A stretch of 44,908 bases of DNA from Ancalomicrobiaceae bacterium (GTDB lineage Bacteria > Pseudomonadota > Alphaproteobacteria > Rhizobiales > Ancalomicrobiaceae). The stretch covers positions 1 through 44,908 of the forward strand of contig JARLIU010000029.1 in assembly GCA_031291595.1 (NCBI GenBank). Direction: 5' to 3'. The notes beneath the pieces are model-generated. The model saw only the letters and a program-made list of their open reading frames with translations. It ran no database searches and was not told where the DNA came from. A program made the translations under genes and the position numbers. Positions 1 to 7,639 of the stretch are shown piece after piece. The stretch's first letter is position 1. Each line of letters opens with the position of its first letter.

Positions 1-156
1 GACGGCGACGGACGTACTCTTCATCCTGATCCACCGACCAGCCTCCAGCACGGCTGCCGGCACCAGTGCCGGATCAGTCCACGGCGAAACTGGGCGAGAC
101 GACTGCATCAGACAAGGCGGCCGTCACCGGAGGGATACGAAAGAACGGACGCATTT

Positions 157-900
157 TTGCCTGTAGATACGTTGTTTTATTCTGGAGAACGTGCACGAAG
201 CTTTCCAGAAATCGAATCTTTCGAACATAACGATCTTAAATTCATACTTTCGCATATTGATCATCGGCTAAAATTCATGCGGGATCAGGGATTTCTGAAA
301 GAGTGTAGCGATAAAGAAGGACGTGAAATAGAAATTGAGGAAATGTTGACCGCGTTTAACTCTGCGTGGAGCGCGGTTGAGAGCTTTGCAAGAATGCCCA
401 CAAAATGGGGGTGGGCGCTGTTGCAAATAAACTCCGACATTGCTCTCGCGATGAACGGGCACGCGCCTCAATTCATTATACCAAAACCTTATATCGGTAC
501 AAAGACAAGCAGTCATAAACATAAAGAACTGCGGATGAGAACTTCATACGCAGTGGCATGTCTAATAACGCGCGGCCTGAGTCGAGACGATGCGTGCGTG
601 AGAGTTGCCGGCGCTCTTGCGGGCATGCACGCAACTACAAATAAAAACGGACGACCTCTCAGCTCCAGAACGATACGCGGATGGTATCTGGACCTGAAGC
701 GAAAGGTGGAAGGGAAAGAAAATCTGGAATTGAAAATAGAAAATATGAATGATGATGGGTATAAGTTCGTTCGATGGATAAAGATGGATATTGAGGACTT
801 CGACTCAAAAGGTAAGGGTCCTGATCACAAGGGGTTTCTAGGCGTTTCGCCGATTGAGTGCCTCAAAAGGATGGTAGAACACTTGTTGCCCATAGTTTGA
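157..900 (+). CDS. Hypothetical protein, AT-rich cargo gene
   Basis: I do not recognise this 247-residue protein. It has no signal peptide or membrane segment. The middle (about residues 120-190) is basic and helical, with the segment RGLSRDDACVRVAGAL followed by SSRTIRGWYLDLKRK, which resembles a helix-turn-helix DNA-binding arrangement, but this is only an impression. The gene is clearly richer in A and T than the DNA on both sides and uses AAA, GAA and ATA freely, which suggests recent transfer. The start given is a TTG at 157. The reading frame stays open leftward to base 1, so the real start may lie outside the window, but the composition changes sharply near base 140 and the upstream translation does not look like protein. 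It sits just before an excisionase-like gene in what appears to be an integrated element. Confidence 0.55.
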   Translation: MPVDTLFYSGERARSFPEIESFEHNDLKFILSHIDHRLKFMRDQGFLKECSDKEGREIEIEEMLTAFNSAWSAVESFARMPTKWGWALLQINSDIALAMNGHAPQFIIPKPYIGTKTSSHKHKELRMRTSYAVACLITRGLSRDDACVRVAGALAGMHATTNKNGRPLSSRTIRGWYLDLKRKVEGKENLELKIENMNDDGYKFVRWIKMDIEDFDSKGKGPDHKGFLGVSPIECLKRMVEHLLPIV

Positions 901-916
901 TTGATCCCGTACCCCT

Positions 917-950
917 GTTGGACAAAAACAGCCTGTCGAAAATGTCCAAC
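917..950. repeat. 8-bp perfect inverted repeat upstream of the excisionase-like gene
   Basis: GTTGGACA at 917-924 is repeated in inverted form as TGTCCAAC at 943-950, with 18 bases between. It lies in the short gap between the AT-rich gene and the operon beginning at 1017. The left arm also contains a -35-like TTGGACA. It could be an operator for the AlpA-like regulator or a transcription stop for the upstream gene. There is no T-run, so an operator or recombination-protein site is slightly preferred. Confidence 0.4.
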
Positions 951-1016
951 GATCCATGGCGATCTCTAGGTTAGCTGCGGACGGATGCGTGTCCGCTGCT
1001 GAACCGGAGATTGTTC

Positions 1017-1211
1017 ATGCAAGCGACCGCAAATTCCGAGCCCCTCTCCTATCGCGTTGATGATGCCTGCCGTGCTCTTGGTATCGGCCGTACGACGCTG
1101 TATGGCCTGATTGCTTGCGGCCAACTGAAGGCGATCAAGATTGCGGGCCGCACCCTCATACCGCGCTCGGAAATTGAACGTCTTGTAGCTGAGGCTATGG
1201 CCGATGCATGA
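1017..1211 (+). CDS. AlpA/excisionase-family helix-turn-helix DNA-binding protein
   Basis: This small protein (64 residues from the ATG at 1017) has the excisionase/AlpA-type winged helix-turn-helix. VDDACRALGIGRTTLYGLI forms the first helices and recognition helix, and KIAGRTLIPRSEIERLV is the wing and closing helix. Such proteins act as recombination directionality factors or as regulators of an element's integrase and replication genes. GGAGA at 1005-1009 is well placed for the ATG at 1017; an in-frame TTG at 1011 would be too close to it. The last 8 bases overlap the next gene, so it heads a translationally coupled replication operon. The family assignment is firm. Whether it promotes excision or controls transcription is inference. 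Confidence 0.8.
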   Translation: MQATANSEPLSYRVDDACRALGIGRTTLYGLIACGQLKAIKIAGRTLIPRSEIERLVAEAMADA

Positions 1212-1530
1212 CGGACGCCAATCCCTCGATTTCACTGCGATCAACGCTGCCGTCTTGGCTGTCGCCGGTCCTGTCCTTTTCCGCCTTGCTCCCGGTGGCA
1301 CCGTCCAGGCCGGCGAGTATGTCGCTCTCAACCCCCGCCGTGCGGATCATCGGCTCGGCTCGTTCCGCGTCAACATGCGGACCGGCCGCTGGGCTGATTT
1401 CGCCACGGGCGATCGTGGCGGCGACATCATTTCCTACGCGGCTTACGCCTGGAACTGCTCGCAGGTTGAGGCTGCCCGCGCCCTTGCCCGCATGATCGGC
1501 ATCGAGATCGGGGCGCGCGCCCATGGCTGA
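1204..1530 (+). CDS. Primase N-terminal (CHC2-like, zinc-less) domain protein
   Basis: The 108-residue product resembles the front domain of element-encoded primases. GSFRVNMRTGRWADFATGD, then GGDIISYAAYAWNCSQVEAARALARMIGI, is the pattern usually found after the zinc ribbon of DnaG/P4-type primases, where template is recognised. Only one cysteine is present, so the classical zinc ligands are absent. It overlaps the upstream regulator gene and the downstream TOPRIM-helicase gene by 8 bases each, which argues that the two products work together as a split primase. It begins at the ATG at 1204. The other overlapping frames here are shadows. The match is by motif memory, so the domain name is moderately certain and the role as primase accessory is inferred. 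Confidence 0.68.
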   Translation: MHDGRQSLDFTAINAAVLAVAGPVLFRLAPGGTVQAGEYVALNPRRADHRLGSFRVNMRTGRWADFATGDRGGDIISYAAYAWNCSQVEAARALARMIGIEIGARAHG

Positions 1531-4012
1531 AGTCGCGCTCGACCTCTGTGCCCCGCTTACGGACGATGAGAAGGCGACAGCGGCACCAATCGCTGCTGCC
1601 GAGCCCCAGATCGAAATCATCATGCCCGTGCCTTCCAACGCGCCGTCGCCGTCGTTTCGGCACGTGCGACATGGTGAGTCTTCTGCGGTTTGGACGTACC
1701 GCGATGCCGACGGGGCCGCGCTGCTGCACGTCTGCCGTTACAACAAGCCTGACGGCGGCAAGGAGTTCGCGCCGCGCGCCTGGGGGCGGCTGCCGACCGG
1801 GGCGACCGCCTGGTACTGGAAGATGCCGCCGGCCAATCGGCCGCTCTACGGACTCGACAGGCTCGCCAAAAGCCCTTCTGCCTCAGTCGTCATCTGCGAG
1901 GGTGAAAAGGCGACGGATGCGGCCGCAAAGGTCTTTCTGAAGTCGGTCACCATGTGCTGGGCGGGCGGCTCGAACGCGGTGGCGAAGACCGATTTCTCGC
2001 CGCTCGCCGGTCGCAAGGTGCTGCTCTGGCCGGACAACGACGGGCCCGGCCTGAAGGCCATGGAGCAAGTCGCCAGCATCCTTGCCGACCTCAATTGCGA
2101 GGTGAGCGCCATCGATTCGTCGAAAGCGGCGGCAATGGTTCCGGACCAACTGGAAACCCAGCGCGAGCCCGTGGCGACGTGGGATGCTGCGGATGCGGTA
2201 GCAGAATGGTCGAAACTGGGCGAATTGCGCAAGGCGCTCTTTGGTCTGGCCGAGCGCAAAGAGGCACCAGCGAAATATCTCTCCTTCGACGACTTCCGGA
2301 TGTCCGCCGATGGTCTGACGGTGACTGCCGTCAAAGGGCGCGGCGACACCGCCAAAGAGGTTGAGGAGTGGGTTTCGGCCGCGTTCGAAATCATCGGCCG
2401 GGTTCGTGATCCTGAAAGCAACGGCTGGGCCAAGCTTCTGCGCTGGCAGGACGAGGACGGCAAGACGCATTCGCACTCGGTGGCAGATGCGTTGGTGCAT
2501 GGCGATGCAAAGGTGTTCGTCAGTGAGTTGGCCTCGCGCGGCCTCAACATTCGCCGTGGAGGTGGTTCGCAGCTTGCCGACTATCTGAATCGCGCGAAGG
2601 TCGATCGGCGAGTGACGACGGTCGGGCGGACCGGCTGGCACGAAGTGGGCGGCAAGCAGGTGTTTGTGCTGCCGGCTGAGACGATCGGCTCGTCTGCCGC
2701 CGAAACTGTCATTTTGGCGGGGGCGAATTCGGCGCCATTCGAGGCAAAGGGCTACTTGTCCGGCTGGCAGGCTGGCGTCGGCGCGCTCGTTCAGAATCAC
2801 CACCGCCATGTCTTTGCAGTCGCCTCAGCCTTCGCAGGGCCGCTATTGGCACTGGTGAAACAAGATGGCGGTGGGTTCAACTTCCACGGCGGCTCGTCCA
2901 CCGGCAAAAGCACGGCTATCGAGGCCGCAGCGAGTGTGTGGGGGCGTGGTTCGTCGCCGGGCTATGTCCGGTCGTGGCGGGCGACAGCCAACGCCATTGA
3001 GGCTGCCGCTGCACTTCACACCGATACCGCGCTCGTGCTCGATGAATTGGGCGTGGTTGACGCCAGAGAGGCCGGCGCGGCCGCCTATCAGTTGGCCGCC
3101 GGGTCAGGCAAAGGCCGGTCGGCGCGGGACGGTTCGTTGCGAACGCCGCTGACGTGGCGAACGTTGATCCTGTCGACTGGTGAGATCCGGCTTGCGGACA
3201 AGCTCACTGAAGGCAAGCAACGTGCGATGGCTGGGCAAGCGGTTCGGTTGGTTGATATCCCCGCCGATGCTGGCAAGGGTTTCGGGTCGTTTGATCACAG
3301 CGGCCCAACCGGCAATGCAAAGGACATCGCCGACAGCATCAAGCGGGCGGCGCGAACGGCTTACGGCACGGCAGGACCGGAGTTCGTCCGGCGATTGATT
3401 TCCGAAGGGCTGGAGGAAGTGTCGAGCTTGGCGCTGGGGAGTGTGGACGCCTTCCGGTCAACGATGGTTCCGCGCGGCGCTGACGGACAGGTACAGCGCG
3501 CCGCCGATCGGTTTGGGTTGGTTGCCGCAGCCGGTGAGATCGCAGCATCGCTTGGCGTCGTGCCATGGCCGGCCGGGTCGGCGAAGCGGGCCGCCGAAGT
3601 ATGTTTCCTGGCCTGGATGGAGTCTCGCGGGGGGTCGGAAGCACATGAGGTGCGCGAAGCGGTCGAGCGGGTTCGGGCATTTGTCCAAGCCCATGGCGAC
3701 AGCCGCTTCGAACCGCTGCCGAAAATGCTCGAATCCCGGCCTATCCCAAATCGCGTCGGATACCGCCGTGGAGAGGGCGGCGATCGCGAGTGGTTGATTT
3801 TTCCGGAGGCATGGAAAGCCGAAGTCGTCGCCGGGCTCGATCCGAAGGCAGCGGCGAGCGCGCTTTCCGATCGCTGCATGTTGCGACGTGCCAACGACGG
3901 TTTCCAGCGGGTTGAAAAGATCGATGGAAAGCCGACGCGATTCTATGTCGTGACCGCGGAAATCTTGACCAGCCAACCGACGGGAGAGCTCCATGTCGCG
4001 GCTGAAAGCTGA
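1523..4012 (+). CDS. TOPRIM-DUF927 primase/helicase of a mobile element
   Basis: This 829-residue protein has two recognisable halves. The N-terminal part carries a TOPRIM-like domain: the acidic motif ICEGEKATDAA with Glu126, then LLWPDNDGPG with Asp171 and Asp173, expected to bind metal for primer synthesis. The C-terminal part is a DUF927-type helicase ATPase with Walker A GGSSTGKST at residues 456-464 and Walker B LVLDE with Asp507-Glu508. Proteins of this type drive replication of phage satellites and integrated plasmids. The start is the ATG at 1523, overlapping the previous gene by 8 bases. The stop lies 20 bases inside the next gene, so expression is coupled. GC content is like the chromosome, suggesting an old resident of this group of bacteria. 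Confidence 0.88.
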   Translation: MAEVALDLCAPLTDDEKATAAPIAAAEPQIEIIMPVPSNAPSPSFRHVRHGESSAVWTYRDADGAALLHVCRYNKPDGGKEFAPRAWGRLPTGATAWYWKMPPANRPLYGLDRLAKSPSASVVICEGEKATDAAAKVFLKSVTMCWAGGSNAVAKTDFSPLAGRKVLLWPDNDGPGLKAMEQVASILADLNCEVSAIDSSKAAAMVPDQLETQREPVATWDAADAVAEWSKLGELRKALFGLAERKEAPAKYLSFDDFRMSADGLTVTAVKGRGDTAKEVEEWVSAAFEIIGRVRDPESNGWAKLLRWQDEDGKTHSHSVADALVHGDAKVFVSELASRGLNIRRGGGSQLADYLNRAKVDRRVTTVGRTGWHEVGGKQVFVLPAETIGSSAAETVILAGANSAPFEAKGYLSGWQAGVGALVQNHHRHVFAVASAFAGPLLALVKQDGGGFNFHGGSSTGKSTAIEAAASVWGRGSSPGYVRSWRATANAIEAAAALHTDTALVLDELGVVDAREAGAAAYQLAAGSGKGRSARDGSLRTPLTWRTLILSTGEIRLADKLTEGKQRAMAGQAVRLVDIPADAGKGFGSFDHSGPTGNAKDIADSIKRAARTAYGTAGPEFVRRLISEGLEEVSSLALGSVDAFRSTMVPRGADGQVQRAADRFGLVAAAGEIAASLGVVPWPAGSAKRAAEVCFLAWMESRGGSEAHEVREAVERVRAFVQAHGDSRFEPLPKMLESRPIPNRVGYRRGEGGDREWLIFPEAWKAEVVAGLDPKAAASALSDRCMLRRANDGFQRVEKIDGKPTRFYVVTAEILTSQPTGELHVAAES

Positions 4013-4550
4013 TCTCGAAAAGGTCTGGGGGCCTCTGCCGGGAATTGGCGTAACGGGCGTAACAGGCGTAACCGCACACTCGGTTACGCCAAGAAAACCC
4101 AATGGTTACAATGGTTACACCGGTTACGCCTCAAATTCAGTGATCGCCGAATGCGGTGAGATCAAACCCGTAACCGAAAGAGAACCTGTCGGCAACGACG
4201 ACGGCGAGGACATCGAACGGGCCGCCATCATTGAATTCGATGGGGGTAGGCCCGGCGCTCTTGCTGACGCCTTCGCCGCGATGGAGGCCCGTTGCCCGGA
4301 CGGGGCCGGATCCGAAAGATGGTCTCAGGCAATCGATGATGCCGGGCGTCTGTTGGACCGTTGGGGCGCGACGCTGACGGGGCTCGGATGGAACACCGCC
4401 GACATCTTCGAATGGAGGCCGGTCGGATGCTGCGGTTTGGCGTGGGAAATGACCGGCCGCGACGTTCTTGCCGTCACCGATACCGGCGCCGCGCTGGGGC
4501 CGGATGTTCGGACTGAATGGGCGTGGTTTGCCCGGCACACAACAAGATAG
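3993..4550 (+). CDS. Hypothetical protein with repeat-encoded GVT/NGY tract
   Basis: The 185-residue product is of unknown function. Residues 19-27 are three GVT repeats, and residues 38-46 are three NGY/TGY repeats, both produced by a 9-bp DNA repeat array (4047-4130). The rest is acidic and soluble, with AIDDAGRLLDRWGATLTGLGW and a C-terminal stretch containing GCCGLAWEM and GRDVLAVTDTGA. No known catalytic motif is visible. It begins 20 bases before the end of the primase/helicase gene, so it is the fourth member of the operon. Similar short proteins with VTGVTGVT runs next to DUF927 genes are something I recall from other elements, but I cannot verify it. The repeat content suggests the DNA is the conserved object and the peptide follows from it. 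Confidence 0.6.
   Translation: MSRLKADLEKVWGPLPGIGVTGVTGVTAHSVTPRKPNGYNGYTGYASNSVIAECGEIKPVTEREPVGNDDGEDIERAAIIEFDGGRPGALADAFAAMEARCPDGAGSERWSQAIDDAGRLLDRWGATLTGLGWNTADIFEWRPVGCCGLAWEMTGRDVLAVTDTGAALGPDVRTEWAWFARHTTR
4047..4130. repeat. Iteron-like array: 9-bp direct repeats and their inverted copies
   Basis: GGCGTAAC occurs at 4047-4054, 4056-4063 and 4065-4072, exactly 9 bases apart. Its reverse complement GTTACGCC occurs at 4083-4090 and 4123-4130, and the related GGTTACAAT and GGTTACACC fill 4104-4112 and 4113-4121, again on a 9-base period. A further GTAACC lies at 4170-4175. The array therefore has three forward and four reverse units around a short A-rich centre (aagaaaaccc at 4091-4100). 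It lies directly after the primase/helicase gene. This geometry fits an origin bound by a replication protein or a strong regulatory site. Function is inferred. Confidence 0.7.
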
Positions 4551-4597
4551 TCCGTGACCTATCCTTACAATTTTGCTTCGCATTTTCAGAGGAAACC

Positions 4598-5227
4598 ATG
4601 ACCGAAACAGCGAATTGCAATGAAAAGGCACGGCCGGCGCTCCCGTCAGTTGCCGGTCAGGACGATGGTCGCGCCATAGCCAAGAAAAGTGTGAAGGCAA
4701 TTCCTCGCATTTCTATCAATCAGAACGGCGATAGCTTCCAAATACAAATTGGCAAAAGCGACTCTGTCGGCGAAAATTTTGAACTGATGCAAGCCCTGGG
4801 GACGACGGATCTCGCATTCTATAACGGCCTTCTCAATAGCATCCTGAATGCAGCAAAAGAGGGCGGAAAGGTTGCCGACCAGGGCGCCAACTTCATTGCG
4901 TCGGTGGTCGCCGGCATCGAACCGCGAGACCAACTTGAAGCTATGCTCGCGGTCCAAATGGCCGCGATCCATAATGCGACAATCGCCACGGCGCGCCACT
5001 TCACGCATGCCAAGACACTACAGCAGCTTGAAGTGCAAGAACGCGCCTTGAATAAGCTCGCCAGAACGTTCACCACGCAGATTGAAGCATTGAAACGATA
5101 TCGCAGCAGCGGCCAGCAAAAGGTCACGGTTGAACATGTCACTGTTAATGCTGGCGGGCAGGCAATCGTCGGAACCGTCGAACACCCTGGGGGAGGTGGG
5201 TCGAAAAGTGGGGGAACGACCCCATGA
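4598..5227 (+). CDS. Conserved-looking hypothetical protein of the element
   Basis: This soluble 209-residue protein has no recognised function. The centre (about residues 60-175) is helical with heptad-like Leu/Ala spacing, including a long segment ending QLEVQERALNKLARTFTTQIEALKRYR that could form a coiled coil. A short conserved-looking tail, KVTVEHVTVNAGGQAIVG, is followed by a Gly-rich end. I recall VxVEHVxVxxGGQAIVG tails in small proteins of alphaproteobacterial integrated elements, without a known role. The start at 4598 is chosen because AGAGGA at 4588-4593 precedes the ATG; the frame is open back to 4517 but that part reads poorly. The stop overlaps the next ATG by 4 bases (ATGA). 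Confidence 0.65.
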   Translation: MTETANCNEKARPALPSVAGQDDGRAIAKKSVKAIPRISINQNGDSFQIQIGKSDSVGENFELMQALGTTDLAFYNGLLNSILNAAKEGGKVADQGANFIASVVAGIEPRDQLEAMLAVQMAAIHNATIATARHFTHAKTLQQLEVQERALNKLARTFTTQIEALKRYRSSGQQKVTVEHVTVNAGGQAIVGTVEHPGGGGSKSGGTTP

Positions 5228-5478
5228 GCCGTTTGGACGCTGCTCGGAATTCGGCACGCTGTTCCGCTCGATCAAAGCGGACAGGTGAGCACTGCAAAGG
5301 CCCGGCTGTTCGCGGGTGGCGCGTCTGTCGATTCCATGGCGCCCGTGGTGGTGGTCCGACGGGACTTGCCAATGGCAACTACCGGCATGGAGAGTTCACG
5401 GCTGAAGCGATCGAAACGCGGCACGTGATAGCTGAACTCATTCGCGCGACGCGCGAGACGTTGGACGATCTTCCATAG
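5224..5478 (+). CDS. Small Cys/His-rich 'HGARGGG' protein
   Basis: The 84-residue protein has Cys13, Cys24, Cys35 and His38 in the pattern RCSARSKRTGEHCKGPAVRGWRVCRFHGARGGGP, which looks like a small zinc-binding fold, followed by a short helical tail. Proteins with this CKxPAVxGxxxCRxHGA signature are common, unassigned residents of phages and integrated elements. They often sit beside terminase or replication genes; that statement is from memory. It starts inside the stop of the previous gene (ATGA overlap), making it the last gene of the operon running from 1017. A DNA-binding or packaging role is possible but unproven. Confidence 0.68.
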   Translation: MSRLDAARNSARCSARSKRTGEHCKGPAVRGWRVCRFHGARGGGPTGLANGNYRHGEFTAEAIETRHVIAELIRATRETLDDLP

Positions 5479-5695
5479 GTTTTAATCGAAGATGCCGGAT
5501 CTGCACGACGGCAACAGATGGTTCGGTCGACGGTTGCTACTGACCGTGCGGCATCGTCGGGATTTGTTACTAGGTGGACCAATCAGGGTAGGCAGTAAGC
5601 ACCCTCCACACGCGCGCGACGTGGTTACCACCAGGTTGGCAGCCAACGCTCCGTATTCGAGAGCATTGGAATGCGTACTGACAAGGGTGTCTAGG

Positions 5696-6103
5696 CTAGA
5701 CCAAACAGGTTTTTATAATATTAGACTGGGCAGGGGAAATATCAAGACTTATCAAGGCACAATCTTGGACAAGACGAAGCATAGTATTGTCTATTGTGCA
5801 TACCGGTTTAACCTTGCCATCATACGCCTTTTTGAGCATTTTTGTGGGGCTCAGTTCATAAAATTCATCCAAACACACCCATGTTGCCTTCTTCAAATAG
5901 CAAGATCCGGGCGGCAGAAAGAAATTGTGAAACCGATCGGAAGGTTGGCACCCAAAAATAACGCCTCTTCCGTGCTGTTGCGAAGTGGTTTTGGTAACAA
6001 CGGAAACAGGCCCAACAGTTCCAACAACTAAGAAAAGCTTCTCTCCGCTCTCACCGTCATGAAAGGCAAAATCCTCATCGAAAAATATAGATCCAGGATT
6101 CAC
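5696..6103 (-). CDS. Putative toxin partner of the Panacea antitoxin
   Basis: The 135-residue protein is unrecognised. It begins PGSIFFDEDFAFHDGESGEKLFLVVG, which loosely recalls the first strands of the PemK/MazF RNase fold (a G-D-I-hydrophobic start, a gap, then a K-hydrophobic strand), and continues FFLPPGSCYLKKATWVCLDEFYELS. No catalytic residues can be assigned with confidence. Its GTG start overlaps the stop of the Panacea gene by 4 bases (GTGA), and both are AT-rich against GC-rich surroundings. Panacea antitoxins are known to pair with many unrelated toxins encoded next to them, so a toxin or anti-phage effector role is inferred from context. The stop is at 5696. The opposite-strand frame over the same bases is treated as a shadow. 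Confidence 0.5.
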   Translation of the reverse strand: MNPGSIFFDEDFAFHDGESGEKLFLVVGTVGPVSVVTKTTSQQHGRGVIFGCQPSDRFHNFFLPPGSCYLKKATWVCLDEFYELSPTKMLKKAYDGKVKPVCTIDNTMLRLVQDCALISLDISPAQSNIIKTCLV

Positions 6104-6651
6104 CTTAGCTTCTCCATAATCTCCTCTCTTGCTTCAGAGATTTTCATAACATAATCCCTTTCATCATTTCTGATCGCCAGACTATACGGGATCTCTTTTT
6201 GTTTCTTCCCTTCCTTATTATACACCCTATCCCACGGAAGATTTTCAAGATGGGTAGCTTCGATCATACTTTCAGCGTCAGTATCTCGATATTCTTCAGC
6301 GAGATTCTTCATAATCATCATTTCCCTCTTGGTAAAATGATGTCCTGAAAAATCTACTTTAGGCGTAATAGCCAGCATCCAGTTCTCTTTGAGCGCGCGC
6401 TTTTCAATCTGAAAGGCATCGCTCAGGTCAGAGGGCGGGTTGTCAATTTCGTTGTAAAGGTCAACCGGGACGGGACCCTTCGGCCATGCGTAATACGTCA
6501 GGCCAGTGACATTTCTGCCCGTCAGCTTGTAATGCTCGAAATCTAGGAAATAAAGCAGTTTGAATAGCTTTATCTTTCCAAACTTTCTTGTATTTCTAGC
6601 GAAAAAATTGATTGCTTGAATCAACTTCTCGCGCTCATGCGTGATAAGCAT
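6100..6651 (-). CDS. Panacea-domain (SocA-like, DUF4065) antitoxin
   Basis: The 183-residue product matches the Panacea/SocA antitoxin fold. It has an N-terminal helical part with INFFARNTRKFGKIKLFKLLYFLDFEHYKLTGRNVTGLTYYAWPKGPVP, which contains the family's characteristic K-L-x-K-L-L-Y-F-x-D-x-x-H and YxAWxxGPVP motifs, and a later helical region. SocA of Caulobacter is a proteolytic adaptor antitoxin, and other Panacea proteins neutralise diverse toxins by direct binding. The start at 6651 (MLITHEREKL) is chosen because the family begins there; the open frame extends to 6762 but reads as junk. It precedes and overlaps the toxin candidate. The AT-rich composition marks it as acquired cargo. 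Confidence 0.82.
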   Translation of the reverse strand: MLITHEREKLIQAINFFARNTRKFGKIKLFKLLYFLDFEHYKLTGRNVTGLTYYAWPKGPVPVDLYNEIDNPPSDLSDAFQIEKRALKENWMLAITPKVDFSGHHFTKREMMIMKNLAEEYRDTDAESMIEATHLENLPWDRVYNKEGKKQKEIPYSLAIRNDERDYVMKISEAREEIMEKLR

Positions 6652-7147
6652 TCGAGCAATCCCTCTAGTGGGCGGCCTGCACTCCGAATCATACACGTAG
6701 CCCGGCGCAATAGGCGAGCAAAAATGACCCGTCGTGCGCCAACTCAATATGTAGGTCGGCAATATGTTTCAATTTCGTTCCTAAAATGCCACACGAACTC
6801 GCCCCGCACCTTCTGTGCCAGCTGCGTGATGATCCCGGCCCGTAGACCGCGTAGCGGAAGCGTTGCGAAGGGCACTCATTTGGTGCGCACCTCAACTCAC
6901 GCGAGGGCGGGAGCGCGCGCCAGTTGGCGCAAGATTGTTCTCACTCAAAAAAGTTGGAACGGAGTCTTCCGGTCGCCACCGTGCGCCGTCTGAGAATACG
7001 GCCAAGCCCGGCTTCACTTTCGCGCGGAATTCGCCTTCGTCCATCCAAATTCGCGCCTATCCGCCGCAGAGTGGTGGATGAAATGGTGGGTTAATGAAGC
7101 TGCCATTTGTAAAAGGCTTTGAACTTCAATGCCTTCGTTGGAGGAGT
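6652..7147. other. Gene-poor stretch between the Panacea gene and tRNA-Ala
   Basis: About 500 bases without a convincing gene. On the minus strand a 50-codon frame from the ATG at 7044 to 6892 begins MDEGEFRAKVKPGLAVFSDG, and a 43-codon frame from the GTG at 6875 to 6744 ends RGEFVWHFRNEIETYCRPTY. Both look more protein-like than chance in part but match nothing I know; they may be gene remnants left at the element edge. No integrase remnant is recognisable. The promoter of the antitoxin-toxin unit should lie in the left part. Confidence 0.4.
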
Positions 7148-7223
<76 letters not shown>

Positions 7224-7639
7224 ACGTCAGCATGATCACCAAGGTGATCAGTCCGAAACTTGCCCTCGAAGTTTCCGGCCGATGCTGGGCCCAAGGCCCA
7301 AATCAACCGACAAACCATCCCGTTGGCGGGGCGTTGGGGCGCCCCCCGTGTTGGGCGCATGCTTTAAGCCGAACCGCGATTGGGATCAAGTGGCTTTGTC
7401 GGATGCGTCGCAAATTCTTCATCGCGCAGCAATCGTGTTGGGGAAAACGACACCGGCCGGCTCCGAATGACGCTCGGACCGGCGCAAATATCGGCTGAAA
7501 TGGCCGATTCGGCCCGGGATCGGCAAACCGTCCCCCGGCCCCTGCGCCATCCGCGGCGTTGCGCCCGAGGCACCAAAAGTCCCCCGGCGGGGCGAACCGT
7601 CGACCAGACGAGGCGCCCGCCGCGCGGGCGCCATGGCGA
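7224..7639. other. Non-coding stretch between tRNA-Ala and the TIGR02300 gene
   Basis: No convincing gene is seen in these roughly 415 bases. Several short frames exist on both strands but have no protein character. The region should contain the tRNA promoter (right of 7223) and the terminator of the minus-strand gene that ends at 7640. I see no clear hairpin with a T-run. Confidence 0.5.

Noticed and set aside
1-156. Leftward extension of the first gene, or the tail of an integrase
   Set aside because: Frame 1 is open but its translation is Arg/His/Pro-rich and unlike protein; frame 2 ends at a TAG near base 173 and shows no recombinase motif. It is too short to decide.
5492-6031. 179-codon plus-strand frame opposite the toxin candidate
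   Set aside because: The minus-strand frame has better gene context (GTGA overlap with the Panacea gene). The plus-strand frame lacks a ribosome site and protein character, though with an unknown partner this is not absolute.
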